Below are positions 24,872 to 33,566 of a DNA stretch of 64,000 bases, one piece after another; positions within the stretch are counted from its first letter, which is position 1, and every line of letters begins with the position of its first letter. The stretch is taken from NCBI GenBank assembly GCA_963741305.1, contig CAVUHL010000003.1, positions 3,906,001-3,970,000 on the forward strand. Direction: 5' to 3'. This stretch comes from DATMER01 sp963741305. Lineage in GTDB: Bacteria > Acidobacteriota > Thermoanaerobaculia > Multivoradales > UBA5704. The translations under genes and the position numbers were made by a program. The notes beneath the pieces are model-generated. The model was not told where the DNA came from. It was given only the letters and a program-made list of their open reading frames with translations, and searched no databases.

Positions 24872-26076
24872 TTTCCGCCCTTCCAATTGAAAGCGATGAG
24901 CTGCTCTTCGTTGCGTACGTAGAGCCGTCCGTCGGCCAGGGAAGGCGAGGTCCAGCACTTGCCTTCGAGCACCTGGGCGTTGCCCAACTCCTTGTACTCC
25001 TCCGGCGTGGCCTCGACCAGCGCCAGCTTGCCTTTGTCCGACAGCACGATCAGGTGACCGCCGGCCAGGATCAGCGAGCCGTGCCCGAACCCGCGCTGCT
25101 TCCAGCGCTCTTTACCGGTGGCCGCGTCGATCGCCTTGAAGGTGGCGTCGTCGAAGCCATAGAGGACGCCGTCGTGGAGCACCGAGGAGCTGAACTGGTT
25201 CTTCATGCCCCGGCTCCGCCAGACCTCCGCCACGTTGGTGCGGTTGATCTGCAACAGGGCCGAGCCCGTGCCGTAGCCGGAGGAGACGAACAGCTTGTCC
25301 GGCGGGAAGAAGATCGGGGTCGCGGCATTGACGTCATAGTCGGTCTTCCAGGAGGTCCGCCAGAACAGCCTTCCGTCCTCGGGAGAGACCGAGACGATCC
25401 CGGCGGCGGTAAAGACGATCACCTGGCGCACGCCGCGCACGGTGATCGCGATCGGCGCCGAGTAGCCGGCGGCGTCGCTCTGGGAGGTCCACACTGGCTT
25501 ACCGTTGGCCTTGTCGAAGGCGACGATCGACTTGTTGCCGGCTCCGCCCACGTTGACGATCAGAAGCTTGCCCTCGACGAGCGGCGAGGTTGAGATGCCC
25601 CAGCCCGGCGGGTTGGCGCCATACTCGGTGCGGAGGTCATGCTGCCAGGCCACCTTGCCGTTGGCGGTCTGGAGCGCAGCCAGCTTGCCATTCGGCGACA
25701 GCACGTACACCAGGTCGCCGTCGACCGTGGGCGTGGAGCGGGGGCCGTTGCCCTGTCCGTCCTCCCACTTGCTGTCGATGCGGGCGCGCCAGATCTGCTT
25801 GCCAGTAGCGGCGTCGAGCGCCGCCGCGATCTCGTCGCTCCCCTGCCCCGAGAAAGTGAACAGTCGGCCCTTGGCGGACACGACCTGCGAGTAGCCCTCA
25901 CCGATCGGCACCTTCCACAGGATCTTCGGGCCACTGGCGGGCCAGCTCTTGAGCACGGCCGGCTCGGGGGAAATACCGTCCCGGTTGGGACCGCGGAACT
26001 GGGGCCAGTCCGCTGCTGCAACGACGCCAGCCGTCAGGCAAAGGGCGAGCGTCAGGTGAGTGTGGAGACGGCGCAT
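24868..26076 (-). CDS. Secreted PQQ-like beta-propeller repeat protein
   Basis: 402 aa; ATG at 26076 with AGGAG upstream. Signal peptide 'LTLALCLTAGVVAAADWPQF', then the 'WPQFRGPNRDGISPE' entry motif and propeller blades with repeated 'A.DAATGK.IW' and 'AFDKANGKPVW' strands. These proteins share the fold of PQQ dehydrogenases, but this one shows no clear PQQ-site residues or heme motif. The function is unknown; a periplasmic scaffold or enzyme is likely. It is one of five in this neighbourhood and overlaps the TonB receptor gene. Confidence 0.88.
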   Translation of the reverse strand: MRRLHTHLTLALCLTAGVVAAADWPQFRGPNRDGISPEPAVLKSWPASGPKILWKVPIGEGYSQVVSAKGRLFTFSGQGSDEIAAALDAATGKQIWRARIDSKWEDGQGNGPRSTPTVDGDLVYVLSPNGKLAALQTANGKVAWQHDLRTEYGANPPGWGISTSPLVEGKLLIVNVGGAGNKSIVAFDKANGKPVWTSQSDAAGYSAPIAITVRGVRQVIVFTAAGIVSVSPEDGRLFWRTSWKTDYDVNAATPIFFPPDKLFVSSGYGTGSALLQINRTNVAEVWRSRGMKNQFSSSVLHDGVLYGFDDATFKAIDAATGKERWKQRGFGHGSLILAGGHLIVLSDKGKLALVEATPEEYKELGNAQVLEGKCWTSPSLADGRLYVRNEEQLIAFNWKGGK

Positions 26077-26100
26077 AACTGGTTTCTCCTGGTAAAAGCG

Positions 26101-27423
26101 CTAGGTATATCGGGCATTCCGGTATTGGTCGTCATAGAACGAAGGCAGCAGGCGGTCCACCTGGAGCAGGCCGGCGCGGGTGAGCTCGATCCTGTCGCCC
26201 TCGACCCGCAGCATTCCCTCGTCTTCCAGCTTCTGCCACGCGGGAGCGAACTCGGCGAGGACGTCGGTTCCGAACTTCTCGCCAAAATAAGCGACCGGCA
26301 GCGTGCCCAGCTTGAGCTGCAAAATCAGCTCGCGCGTGAGCCGCTCGCGGTCCGTGATCGCAATTCCGCGGCCCAGGGGAAGCCGGCCTTCCGCGACCGT
26401 GGCGAGGTACTCGCCCCATTGCGTCACGTTCTGAAAGTGGACTCCGCTCAGGTGCGAGAACGAGGCGACGCCGGTCCCCAGCAGGTCGCAGCCGTGCCAG
26501 ACCGAGTCGCGGTAGACGAAGCTCGACGATTTCCCTTTCGGGCGGACCATCGTGTAGGCGGAAGAGACCACGTACCCGGCGGCGGCCAACTCCGCGAAGG
26601 CATAGTCCTGCCACTCGCGCTTGGTCGGCCAGTCGGCGAGCGGCTGGTCGAAGCTCCCACCGAGCACGCTCTGCGAGTAGACCGTGTTGTACGGCAGCTC
26701 CATCTGATAGATCGTGACGCTGTCCGGCTCGACCTCAACCGTTTTGCGCACCGACTCCCGCCAGGTATCCCAGGTCTCTCCGACCATGCCGGCAATCAAG
26801 TCGATATTGAGCTGCTCGAACCCCAGCTCGCGGATCCACGGGAGCGTGCGGTAGATCTCGGTCGAGACGTGGGCGCGGCCGTTCTCGCGCAGGACGTCGT
26901 CGACGAAGCTCTCGATGCCCAGCGAAAGCCGGGTCACGCCGACGCCGCGGATCGCCTCCAGCTTGGAGTGGGTGAGCGTCCCCGGCTCGCACTCAAACGT
27001 GATCTCCTCGGCGCCGGCCCAAGGCATCACTGCCTGGATCCGTGAGACCAGCCCCTCGAGCTGGCGGACGCTGATGTAGGAAGGCGTGCCGCCGCCGAAG
27101 TAGACGAACTTGAGCGGCCGGCCTGCGACTGCCGGCTTCTTCGCAAGCATCTCGACCTCCGATGCAAGCGCGTCGAGGTAGGAGCCGATCTCACTCGCGT
27201 CCTTGTCCGTGTAGACGCGGAAGTAGCAGAACTTGCACCGCTTGCGGCAGAACGGGATATGGAGATAGAGGCCGAGCGGCGTGCCGGGACGCGGCGGCGC
27301 GTCGAGCGCCGCATGGACATCGGGAAGGTTCTCCGGGCTCCACGCGCCGAAAGGCGGGTAGTTCGATACGAAGACGCTACCGATCTCCGTTTCGAGAGGG
27401 GCAGCGGGCGCAGGTTGAGTCAT
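26101..27423 (-). CDS. Radical SAM protein, HemN/HemW-like
   Basis: 440 aa from ATG 27423 (ATGA overlap with the upstream propeller gene). The radical SAM cluster motif is in 'YLHIPFCRKRCKFCYFRVYT' (CxxxCxxC), followed by 'KFVYFGGGTPSYIS' (the GGGTP motif of coproporphyrinogen-oxidase-like enzymes), 'EEITFECEPGTLTHSKLEAI' and 'RLSLGIESFVDDVL'. The C-terminal part has a winged-helix-like HemN_C region. HemW proteins chaperone heme, while others of this family make cyclopropyl, methyl or other modifications. Given its neighbours (LuxE/LuxC-like proteins, a halogenase-like protein), a biosynthetic role is more likely than heme housekeeping, but this is inference. Confidence 0.85.
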   Translation of the reverse strand: MTQPAPAAPLETEIGSVFVSNYPPFGAWSPENLPDVHAALDAPPRPGTPLGLYLHIPFCRKRCKFCYFRVYTDKDASEIGSYLDALASEVEMLAKKPAVAGRPLKFVYFGGGTPSYISVRQLEGLVSRIQAVMPWAGAEEITFECEPGTLTHSKLEAIRGVGVTRLSLGIESFVDDVLRENGRAHVSTEIYRTLPWIRELGFEQLNIDLIAGMVGETWDTWRESVRKTVEVEPDSVTIYQMELPYNTVYSQSVLGGSFDQPLADWPTKREWQDYAFAELAAAGYVVSSAYTMVRPKGKSSSFVYRDSVWHGCDLLGTGVASFSHLSGVHFQNVTQWGEYLATVAEGRLPLGRGIAITDRERLTRELILQLKLGTLPVAYFGEKFGTDVLAEFAPAWQKLEDEGMLRVEGDRIELTRAGLLQVDRLLPSFYDDQYRNARYT

Positions 27424-28511
27424 TTTCCTTTTGCTCCAAAGCAGTAGAGGGTGCCGTCCATGGCACCGATCACCAAGCGGCCGGCGCCGACCGCGGGCGA
27501 GGCCTCGACGGGAGCGCCGGCCTCGAAGCGCCAAGCCGGCTTTCCAGTCTTGAGGTCCAGGGCGAAGACCGCGCCGTTCTTGGCCGCGGCAAACACCCGG
27601 CCACCTACCACCACCGGCGAGGCGTCGATCGCCGAACGCGCGGACCAGGTCCAAAGCTCCTTGCCGCTCGCGGCATCGAGAGCGTGAATCATCTGGTCGC
27701 GCCCTCCCACCAGTACCGTGGTCCCGGCCAGCGCGGCCGAAGAGTAGAACGGGAACTTGCGCACCGGGTGCTCGTAAGTCCAGAGCACCTTGCCGGTCTG
27801 CCAGTCGACGGCCAGGAACTTGTTCTCGAAGTTGCCCAGGAACGCCCGGCCGCCTGCCAGCGCAGGGCTCGCCGCCGCATATCCGCCGAGCGGTACCCGC
27901 CGGACTTCCGAACCGTCCTTGACACGAAGCACTCGCAGGAGGCCGTCGCAGCCGGCCGAGATCACCGAGTCTCCAGAAACGGCGGGCGTGCCGTGCACGT
28001 ACCCGTCGGTTTCGGTCTTCCAGATGACGGAGCCGTTCTTGGGAGACAAGCAGTAGAGGAATTGATCATAGGAGCCGACCAGAACGCATGCGCCAGCGAA
28101 GTTGGCCGAGGAAACGATCCCGGCCTCCGCCTGGAACGTCCAGCGCACCTTGCCGGTCTTCGCGTCCAGCGCGTGGAACGTTCCCTTCTCGTCACCGAAG
28201 TAGACCGTCCCCTGATGCACTGAAGGCGATGACTTGATCTCGTCCGTGGCCTTGTGCTTCCAGCGCAGCTTGCCGGTCGCGAGGTCGAGCGCATACAGGT
28301 GCCCGTCGAGCGACGCGGCATAGACGGTGCCGTCCGCAATCGCCGCCGCGGAAGAGAAACCTTTCTCTGCGCGGAAGGTCCAGAGCGCCTCGGGCTTGGC
28401 GGGCAAATCGCCCTGTGCGCGGCCGGTGAGCTGCGCATCGCCGCGGAACATGGTCCAGCCGGCCGTCCCCGGAACAGTCGCGAGCAGCAGGAGTAGCAAC
28501 ATCGCAGGCAT
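27420..28511 (-). CDS. Secreted PQQ-like beta-propeller repeat protein
   Basis: 363 aa; ATG 28511 shares a base with the alcohol dehydrogenase stop (TGATG). Signal peptide 'LLLLLLATVPGTAG' and entry motif 'WTMFRGDAQLTGRA'. Blades are very regular: 'DGTVYAASLDGHLYALDLAT', 'GKLRWKHKA', 'GTFHALDAKTGKVRW', 'LTVLRV'-like turns, ending 'MDGTLYCFG'. This regularity resembles BamB-type propellers as well as PQQ enzymes, but no lipobox is seen. The function is unknown; position between an alcohol dehydrogenase and a radical SAM gene ties it to the redox cluster. Confidence 0.87.
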   Translation of the reverse strand: MPAMLLLLLLATVPGTAGWTMFRGDAQLTGRAQGDLPAKPEALWTFRAEKGFSSAAAIADGTVYAASLDGHLYALDLATGKLRWKHKATDEIKSSPSVHQGTVYFGDEKGTFHALDAKTGKVRWTFQAEAGIVSSANFAGACVLVGSYDQFLYCLSPKNGSVIWKTETDGYVHGTPAVSGDSVISAGCDGLLRVLRVKDGSEVRRVPLGGYAAASPALAGGRAFLGNFENKFLAVDWQTGKVLWTYEHPVRKFPFYSSAALAGTTVLVGGRDQMIHALDAASGKELWTWSARSAIDASPVVVGGRVFAAAKNGAVFALDLKTGKPAWRFEAGAPVEASPAVGAGRLVIGAMDGTLYCFGAKGK

Positions 28512-29602
28512 CAGAAAGCCGCCTCATAAAGCGACAGCAGAGCCGCCGCATCAACAGGTCTCGGGTTGAAGCCCGCAGTCCACTGGCGCGAGGCCTCCTC
28601 GGCAAGAAGAGGAAGGCTCTCGGCATCGACGCCACAGTCCCGCAGGCGATCAGGCAGGCCCGCCACGGAGCGCAGATCCTCGATCCGCGTTGCCAGCTCG
28701 CCGGCGAAAAGATCCTGATATCTCTCCTCGCCATTGAATCTGACTACATGCGGAAGCATCAGGCCCACGGCCACGCCGTGAACGATCCCAAAGCGAGCGG
28801 TCAAGGGATTGGCGCACGCGTGCGCCGCTCCGAGCATGGACGCTTCGATCGCCGCGCCCGCGAGGTGGGCTCCGAGCAGGGTGTCCTCGACTGACCGCAG
28901 ATCCTCCGGAGAGTCGAGAGAGGCCTCGAGGCTTGCGGAGAGCAGGCGCCAGGCTTCCCGCGAGAGCATCCGGGATATGGCATTGCCGCGCGAGGTAACA
29001 TGGCTCTCGACTGCGTGCGAAACGGCATCGATGCCAGCCGTGGCTGCTACCTTGCGTGGAGCGCTGGCCGCGAGCCGCGGATCGAGGATCACGTCCCGGA
29101 AGCGCGCCTTGCGGTCGCCGCAGGCCATCTTTTCGTGAGTCTCCGGATTCGAGATCAGGGCGTAGGACTGGGCCTCGCTGCCGGTGCCAGCCGTCGTCGG
29201 CACGCCGATCGACGGCAACATGGGCCGCGACGCCTTGCCACTGCCGCGGTAGTCCTCCATCCGGCCGCCATTGGTGAGCAGGAAGTTGATCCCCTTGGCG
29301 CAGTCCATGGCACTGCCGCCGCCAAGGCCGACCAGCAGGTCGGGGCCAAACTCAGCGGCGAAGCGCCGGCCCTCCTCGACGTGGAGCGAGGTCGGGTTCT
29401 CCGCTACGTCGTCGAACACTTGCGTCTCAAGCCCATCCAGTGACGCGAGCGCCGAATCGACGTGCCCGGCGGAGCGGACGCCGCGGTCGGTCACCACGAA
29501 AACCCGGCTGCCGCCCAGCTCTCGGGCGAGCGTGCCGAGGAGGTCGAGCGCGCCGGGACCGGTGTGGACACGGACCGATCCGACTTCGGCCGACCAGGTC
29601 AT
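28511..29602 (-). CDS. Iron-containing alcohol dehydrogenase
   Basis: 363 aa; ATG at 29602 overlaps the upstream stop (ATGA). NAD(P)-binding 'DLLVGLGGGSAMDCAKGINF' and 'PTTAGTGSEAQSYALI', and the metal-ligand region 'GIDAVSHAVESHVTSRGN' plus 'HACANPLTARFGIVHGVAVG', carry the Asp and His ligands of group III dehydrogenases. It interconverts alcohols and aldehydes. It directly follows LuxC-like and LuxE-like genes, so the likely job is reduction of the aldehyde made by those enzymes, or the reverse oxidation. Confidence 0.92.
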   Translation of the reverse strand: MTWSAEVGSVRVHTGPGALDLLGTLARELGGSRVFVVTDRGVRSAGHVDSALASLDGLETQVFDDVAENPTSLHVEEGRRFAAEFGPDLLVGLGGGSAMDCAKGINFLLTNGGRMEDYRGSGKASRPMLPSIGVPTTAGTGSEAQSYALISNPETHEKMACGDRKARFRDVILDPRLAASAPRKVAATAGIDAVSHAVESHVTSRGNAISRMLSREAWRLLSASLEASLDSPEDLRSVEDTLLGAHLAGAAIEASMLGAAHACANPLTARFGIVHGVAVGLMLPHVVRFNGEERYQDLFAGELATRIEDLRSVAGLPDRLRDCGVDAESLPLLAEEASRQWTAGFNPRPVDAAALLSLYEAAF

Positions 29603-31002
29603 GCGCGCGCCTCGGAAAGAACGGCCGGAGCCTGGATCGCCCGCTGGCGGTATAGATGATTGAACAGATTCCCCTCGTGAGGCTGGTCCCAGGAAACGCG
29701 CGAGGTGGGGATCGGCCCCAGGTTCAGGCGATCGATCCACGGGCAGTCGAGAAGCTCACGCTGGAAGCGCGGGTCTTCGGTGAGGCCGGTGGCGACCAGC
29801 GTGGGGCCGATGCGCGCGAGCATCTCCGCCTGCGGTACTTCGACGACGGAGGCGAAGGGAAAGAGCAGCTCGGTGTTGGCGAGCGGATGGCCGGGGTCCT
29901 CGCACCAGATCAACGTGGGCAACAGGAAAGTGCAGCCCCCCGCCTCCGCCACTCTGTGTCCTCGAACTTCTGCTGTGAGGTCAATGGCTCCGGGTACACG
30001 GAGGTGCCGGTCGATCAAATCCGAGAAGTGATGCGCCACCTGGGGCCGTGGGAACGCGGCCAACCGGGCTGCGGGATGATCGAGCGGCAGCGCTTCGATT
30101 TGAGCCAGCCGCGCGGCGAGCGCCTCGGCCAGCTCACGGCCTCCCCTGGGAACCCAGACGCCCGAGGCATTGAGGCAGGAGCGTCCGCCGTTCTCGGCGA
30201 TCGAGGTCACGAGCAGATCCAGATGGCGTTCCCAGTGCTGATCCTCGCCGAGGAGCACCTTGCTCCATCCGGGCCCGTGGATCTGCACCCGCGCGTCCCC
30301 CTTCCAGGGGCGCACCGTGGCTTCGTCGCCGAACAGCATCGACCGGCCACAGCGCTGGAGGATCTCGGCCGCGCCTGCATGCTCGGTTGGATAGAAACCG
30401 AGGGCTGCCGGCGGCATGCCGGCCGCCATCAGCGCCTGGCAGATCCGGAACGGCGTCCAGGGCTCCTCGCGCCCCGGCTTTAAAGCCACTGGAATCTTGA
30501 GGGCCAGAGCCGGCAGCCAGAGGTTGTGGACACCCGGCGAGTTGCTGGGGAGAACGGCGCCCAACACATCGGCCTGGGGAAGGTAGGAGAGGCGGCGTCC
30601 GTCCTGCGTGCTCAAACCCGAGTCCAGCACCGAGAGATCGAGCCCCCGCGTCAGCCCGGCAAGCACATGCTCCATACCTTCGAGCACGGTGCGGATCTTC
30701 TCCATGTTGAACCGGCAGAGCGTCTCGGGCAGGCCGCAGGTCGCCGAGAGCTGGCGGACGAATTCGTCCGGCGACTGCGGCAGATCGGCCTCCGCGAAGA
30801 GGCGGGCCGCCCGGCGGTAGATCGCCAAAAGCTCGCCGACGCTCAGGTTCAGGCGCCGCATCCCGGCCAGATCCCTCGCGATGAGCCCGGGATTGGCCTG
30901 CGAAACCTCCGCGATCACTTCCCCCGTGCGGAAATCACGCAGCGGCCTCACATCCAGGCTGCGATAGGGGCGTCCGCCACGGAGCAGAGGAAGGTGAAAC
31001 AT
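29599..31002 (-). CDS. LuxC-like acyl reductase / aldehyde dehydrogenase superfamily protein
   Basis: 467 aa from ATG 31002, which shares a base with the LuxE-like stop (TGATG). Aldehyde-dehydrogenase-fold features: 'QADVLGAVLPSNSPGVHNLW', 'ALKIPVALKPGREEPWTPFR' and the catalytic Cys in 'AENGGRSCLNASGVWVP' (near residue 275). LuxC-type reductases take an activated acyl group and reduce it to an aldehyde with NAD(P)H. The adjoining LuxE-like synthetase would provide the activated acyl, and the alcohol dehydrogenase is next in line. The acyl substrate (fatty or aromatic) cannot be read from sequence. Confidence 0.8.
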   Translation of the reverse strand: MFHLPLLRGGRPYRSLDVRPLRDFRTGEVIAEVSQANPGLIARDLAGMRRLNLSVGELLAIYRRAARLFAEADLPQSPDEFVRQLSATCGLPETLCRFNMEKIRTVLEGMEHVLAGLTRGLDLSVLDSGLSTQDGRRLSYLPQADVLGAVLPSNSPGVHNLWLPALALKIPVALKPGREEPWTPFRICQALMAAGMPPAALGFYPTEHAGAAEILQRCGRSMLFGDEATVRPWKGDARVQIHGPGWSKVLLGEDQHWERHLDLLVTSIAENGGRSCLNASGVWVPRGGRELAEALAARLAQIEALPLDHPAARLAAFPRPQVAHHFSDLIDRHLRVPGAIDLTAEVRGHRVAEAGGCTFLLPTLIWCEDPGHPLANTELLFPFASVVEVPQAEMLARIGPTLVATGLTEDPRFQRELLDCPWIDRLNLGPIPTSRVSWDQPHEGNLFNHLYRQRAIQAPAVLSEARA

Positions 31003-32090
31003 CAATACACCCCGACGACCACCGAATCCTGCAACTCGGTCAGGAGGCGCAGGTTCGTCACGCCATCCCACGGATAGCGCTCGATGGGCTCGGCCCGCTC
31101 GCCCTCGTCGCGCTCCAGGAAACGGGGCATGAAGAAGTCGCGGGTGAGCGTCGTGAGCATCACCCGTCCCGTCTTTCCGTACTCCACTGCGCGCTCCGGG
31201 TCCTTCGGATCGACCAGCTCGAAGACGGCGCGAGGCGCCGGCGGATAGTAGGTGATCGCGTAGTTATCAACCGGATCGAACGGCTTCGGGCAGGCGAGCC
31301 CCATGAGAGTGTTGCCGTACGTGGGGACGAATTCGATCCCCGGCACCAGCTCCTCGCGGGCAAAACGGTTGAACTGCGCGTTCATTTCCGTGCCGCCGCA
31401 GAAGATGCCCTTGATACCCAGCTTCACCAGCGACACGCGCTCGCAGAGGGCTTCGAGCAGCTTCGGAGTCGTGAACAGGCAGGTGATCTCGTGCGCGCGG
31501 AGCACCGTGAGCCCCTGCTCGATCACGTGGGCTTTGTACTCCTGCATCTCGCGATGGCGGCCGTTCTTGATTAGCCTGTTGACCCAGCGCGGGTCGAGGT
31601 CAACGTGGAAGCAGATGCCGCCACGGTGCTGCGCCAGGTGCTCCACCGCCAACCGCAGCCGGCGCGGCCCGGTCGGACCGAGCATGAGCCAGTCGGCGCC
31701 CAGAGGGAAGCCGGCTTCGGGCAGCTCGTCGCTGTAGCGCTCGTAATCGAGCTGGAAGTCCTCGATGTTGACCCGCGACTTCGGCACCCCGGTCGAGCCG
31801 CCGGTCTCAAAGACGTACGCCGGCCGGCCCGCCAGGCCCAGGGGGATCCACCGGCGCACCGGACCGCCGCGCAGCCACGAGTCCTCGAAGTGGCCGAAGA
31901 GCTTCAGGTCCTCGTAGCCTCTCACTTCCTTGCGCGGATCGAACCCGAGGCCCGAGGCCCGCTCCAGCCAGAACGGGCTCCCGGTCTTCGGATCGAAGTG
32001 CCAGGCCACGACCTCGCGCACGTGGGCATCGAGCCGCGCGCGGGCTTCGTCAACCCTTTCGGCCAGCGAGGATTTCGTCAGGACATCCAT
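31002..32090 (-). CDS. LuxE-like acyl-protein synthetase (ANL-type adenylating enzyme)
   Basis: 362 aa; ATG 32090 begins three bases after the upstream stop. The phosphate-binding motif 'VFETGGSTGVPKSRVNIEDF' (near residue 95) is the ANL/LuxE loop; 'LFTTPKLLEALCERVSL', 'GIFCGGTEMNAQFNRFAREE' and 'TYGNTLMGLACP' follow the order of LuxE and phenylacetate-CoA-ligase-like enzymes. The size is that of LuxE (about 370 aa), with no large C-terminal lid domain. It would adenylate a carboxylic acid and hand it to the LuxC-like reductase. Confidence 0.8.
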   Translation of the reverse strand: MDVLTKSSLAERVDEARARLDAHVREVVAWHFDPKTGSPFWLERASGLGFDPRKEVRGYEDLKLFGHFEDSWLRGGPVRRWIPLGLAGRPAYVFETGGSTGVPKSRVNIEDFQLDYERYSDELPEAGFPLGADWLMLGPTGPRRLRLAVEHLAQHRGGICFHVDLDPRWVNRLIKNGRHREMQEYKAHVIEQGLTVLRAHEITCLFTTPKLLEALCERVSLVKLGIKGIFCGGTEMNAQFNRFAREELVPGIEFVPTYGNTLMGLACPKPFDPVDNYAITYYPPAPRAVFELVDPKDPERAVEYGKTGRVMLTTLTRDFFMPRFLERDEGERAEPIERYPWDGVTNLRLLTELQDSVVVGVY

Positions 32091-32093
32091 CGG

Positions 32094-33566
32094 CTATTTT
32101 CCAGGAGGCTTTGACGCCTCCGGCTTCTTCTCCGGCTGCTTGCCCTTGCCCTGGGCGATCGCGAAGAGCGTCGAGCGCGAGTTGATGTAGATGACGCCGT
32201 CCTTGGCAACGGGCGTGGTGTAGATCGAGCTGCCCATGTTCACCTCGTGCAGCAGCTCCTTCTTCTTGCCTGCGCGCATCACCACGACGTCGCCGTCCTC
32301 GTCGCCAAGATAAACCTTTCCATCCGCGACGAAGGGGGAGCCCCAGACGGCGGCGAAGACGTCATGCATCCAGAAGTGCTCGCCGGTCTTGGCGTCGAGG
32401 GCATGGAGGTGGCCCGAGAGGTCGGCGGCGTAGAGGATGCCGTCGGCGATCGCCACGGTCGAGATCGTGCGGTGAAAGTCCTCGCCGCCGCGGTGCCAGA
32501 CCACGGCCTTGCCGGTCACGTCGCCTTCCATCGAGGCATCGATCACCCATAGGTGGCCGACCCCCTCGCCGTGCTCCGGGTCCTCGCCGACGCCGATGTA
32601 GATCTTGTCGTCGAAGACGACCGGCGTCCCGATGATGTTGTTGCGGGTGGCGGCGCCGCCGATCTTGTACACGGAGTCCTTGGGGTTGCAGTCGAACTTC
32701 CAGATCAGCTTGCCGGTCTTGGGCTCGAACGAGTAGAGCCAGCCGTCGCCGCCCGGGAAGATCACCTGTGCCTTGCCCTTGATGACGCCATAGGCCGGGT
32801 TCGACCACTGCCCGTGCAGGATCTTCTCGCGCGGCAGGTCGCTCTCCCAGAGCAGCTTGCCGGTGTTCTTGTCGAGCGCGATGAAGCTCGGCGCCTGCGG
32901 CACGGGCACGTTGATGTGCCCCTCGTCGACACCGTTGCCGGTGACCGTGTAAAGCACGTCGTCCACGATCAGCGGGTTGCCCGCGGCCAGGTTGTGGGGG
33001 AAGACGTCGAGCTCGCCGATCATGTCGACCTTCCAGAGCACGTCTTCGTCAATGTCGCTCTTTTCGGTTTCGGTCGCGAACGGGCCGTCGTTCTCCTTGT
33101 CGAGGAACCCTTCGGTGTCGGCCGCGATCACCTCGGCGCGGTTTGAGATGTACCAGACGCGGTCGCCTTCGACCGCGGGGCTCGAGCAGATCCCCTGAAG
33201 CGGCCAGTCGTTGACCCGTCCGGCGGACAGCTTGGGAAAGGCCGACTGCCAGAGGAACTTGCCGTCCTTGACGTCGAAGGCCATGAGCACGCCGCGGTCG
33301 CCGGTCAGCTTGGGGTTGCGCAGCCCCTCGTTGTTGGTGCCGACGAAAACCTTGTCATCACCCAGGACCGGCCCGCCGTAGCTCTGCGAGCCGAGCTTGG
33401 CCGTCCACAGGATGTTCTCGCCCGTCTCCGGGTCCCACTTCGTGGCCAGCCCCTTCTCGTCCGAGGCCATGTTGCGCGAAGGGCCGCCGCCGAACATCGA
33501 CACCTGCCCCAGGCTCGGAGCGGCCAGCAGCAGCCCGGCCGCGATCAACTTTTCGATGTGCTTCAT
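32094..33566 (-). CDS. Secreted PQQ-like beta-propeller repeat protein
   Basis: 490 aa from ATG 33566 (ATGA overlap); the longer open frame upstream lies inside the previous gene. Signal peptide 'KLIAAGLLLAAPSLGQ', then 'MFGGGPSRNMASDEKGLATK', an entry motif differing from the WPxxRGP type. Blades carry 'VLMAFDVKDGKFLWQS', 'ALDKNTGKLLWESDLP', 'FEPKTGKLIWKFDCNP' and 'HALDAKTGEHFWMHD'. Long loops contain 'DVFPHNLAAGNPLI'. The Lys-rich, Pro-rich C-terminus is probably disordered. A periplasmic function, perhaps electron transfer or scaffold, is only a guess. Confidence 0.87.
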   Translation of the reverse strand: MKHIEKLIAAGLLLAAPSLGQVSMFGGGPSRNMASDEKGLATKWDPETGENILWTAKLGSQSYGGPVLGDDKVFVGTNNEGLRNPKLTGDRGVLMAFDVKDGKFLWQSAFPKLSAGRVNDWPLQGICSSPAVEGDRVWYISNRAEVIAADTEGFLDKENDGPFATETEKSDIDEDVLWKVDMIGELDVFPHNLAAGNPLIVDDVLYTVTGNGVDEGHINVPVPQAPSFIALDKNTGKLLWESDLPREKILHGQWSNPAYGVIKGKAQVIFPGGDGWLYSFEPKTGKLIWKFDCNPKDSVYKIGGAATRNNIIGTPVVFDDKIYIGVGEDPEHGEGVGHLWVIDASMEGDVTGKAVVWHRGGEDFHRTISTVAIADGILYAADLSGHLHALDAKTGEHFWMHDVFAAVWGSPFVADGKVYLGDEDGDVVVMRAGKKKELLHEVNMGSSIYTTPVAKDGVIYINSRSTLFAIAQGKGKQPEKKPEASKPPGK

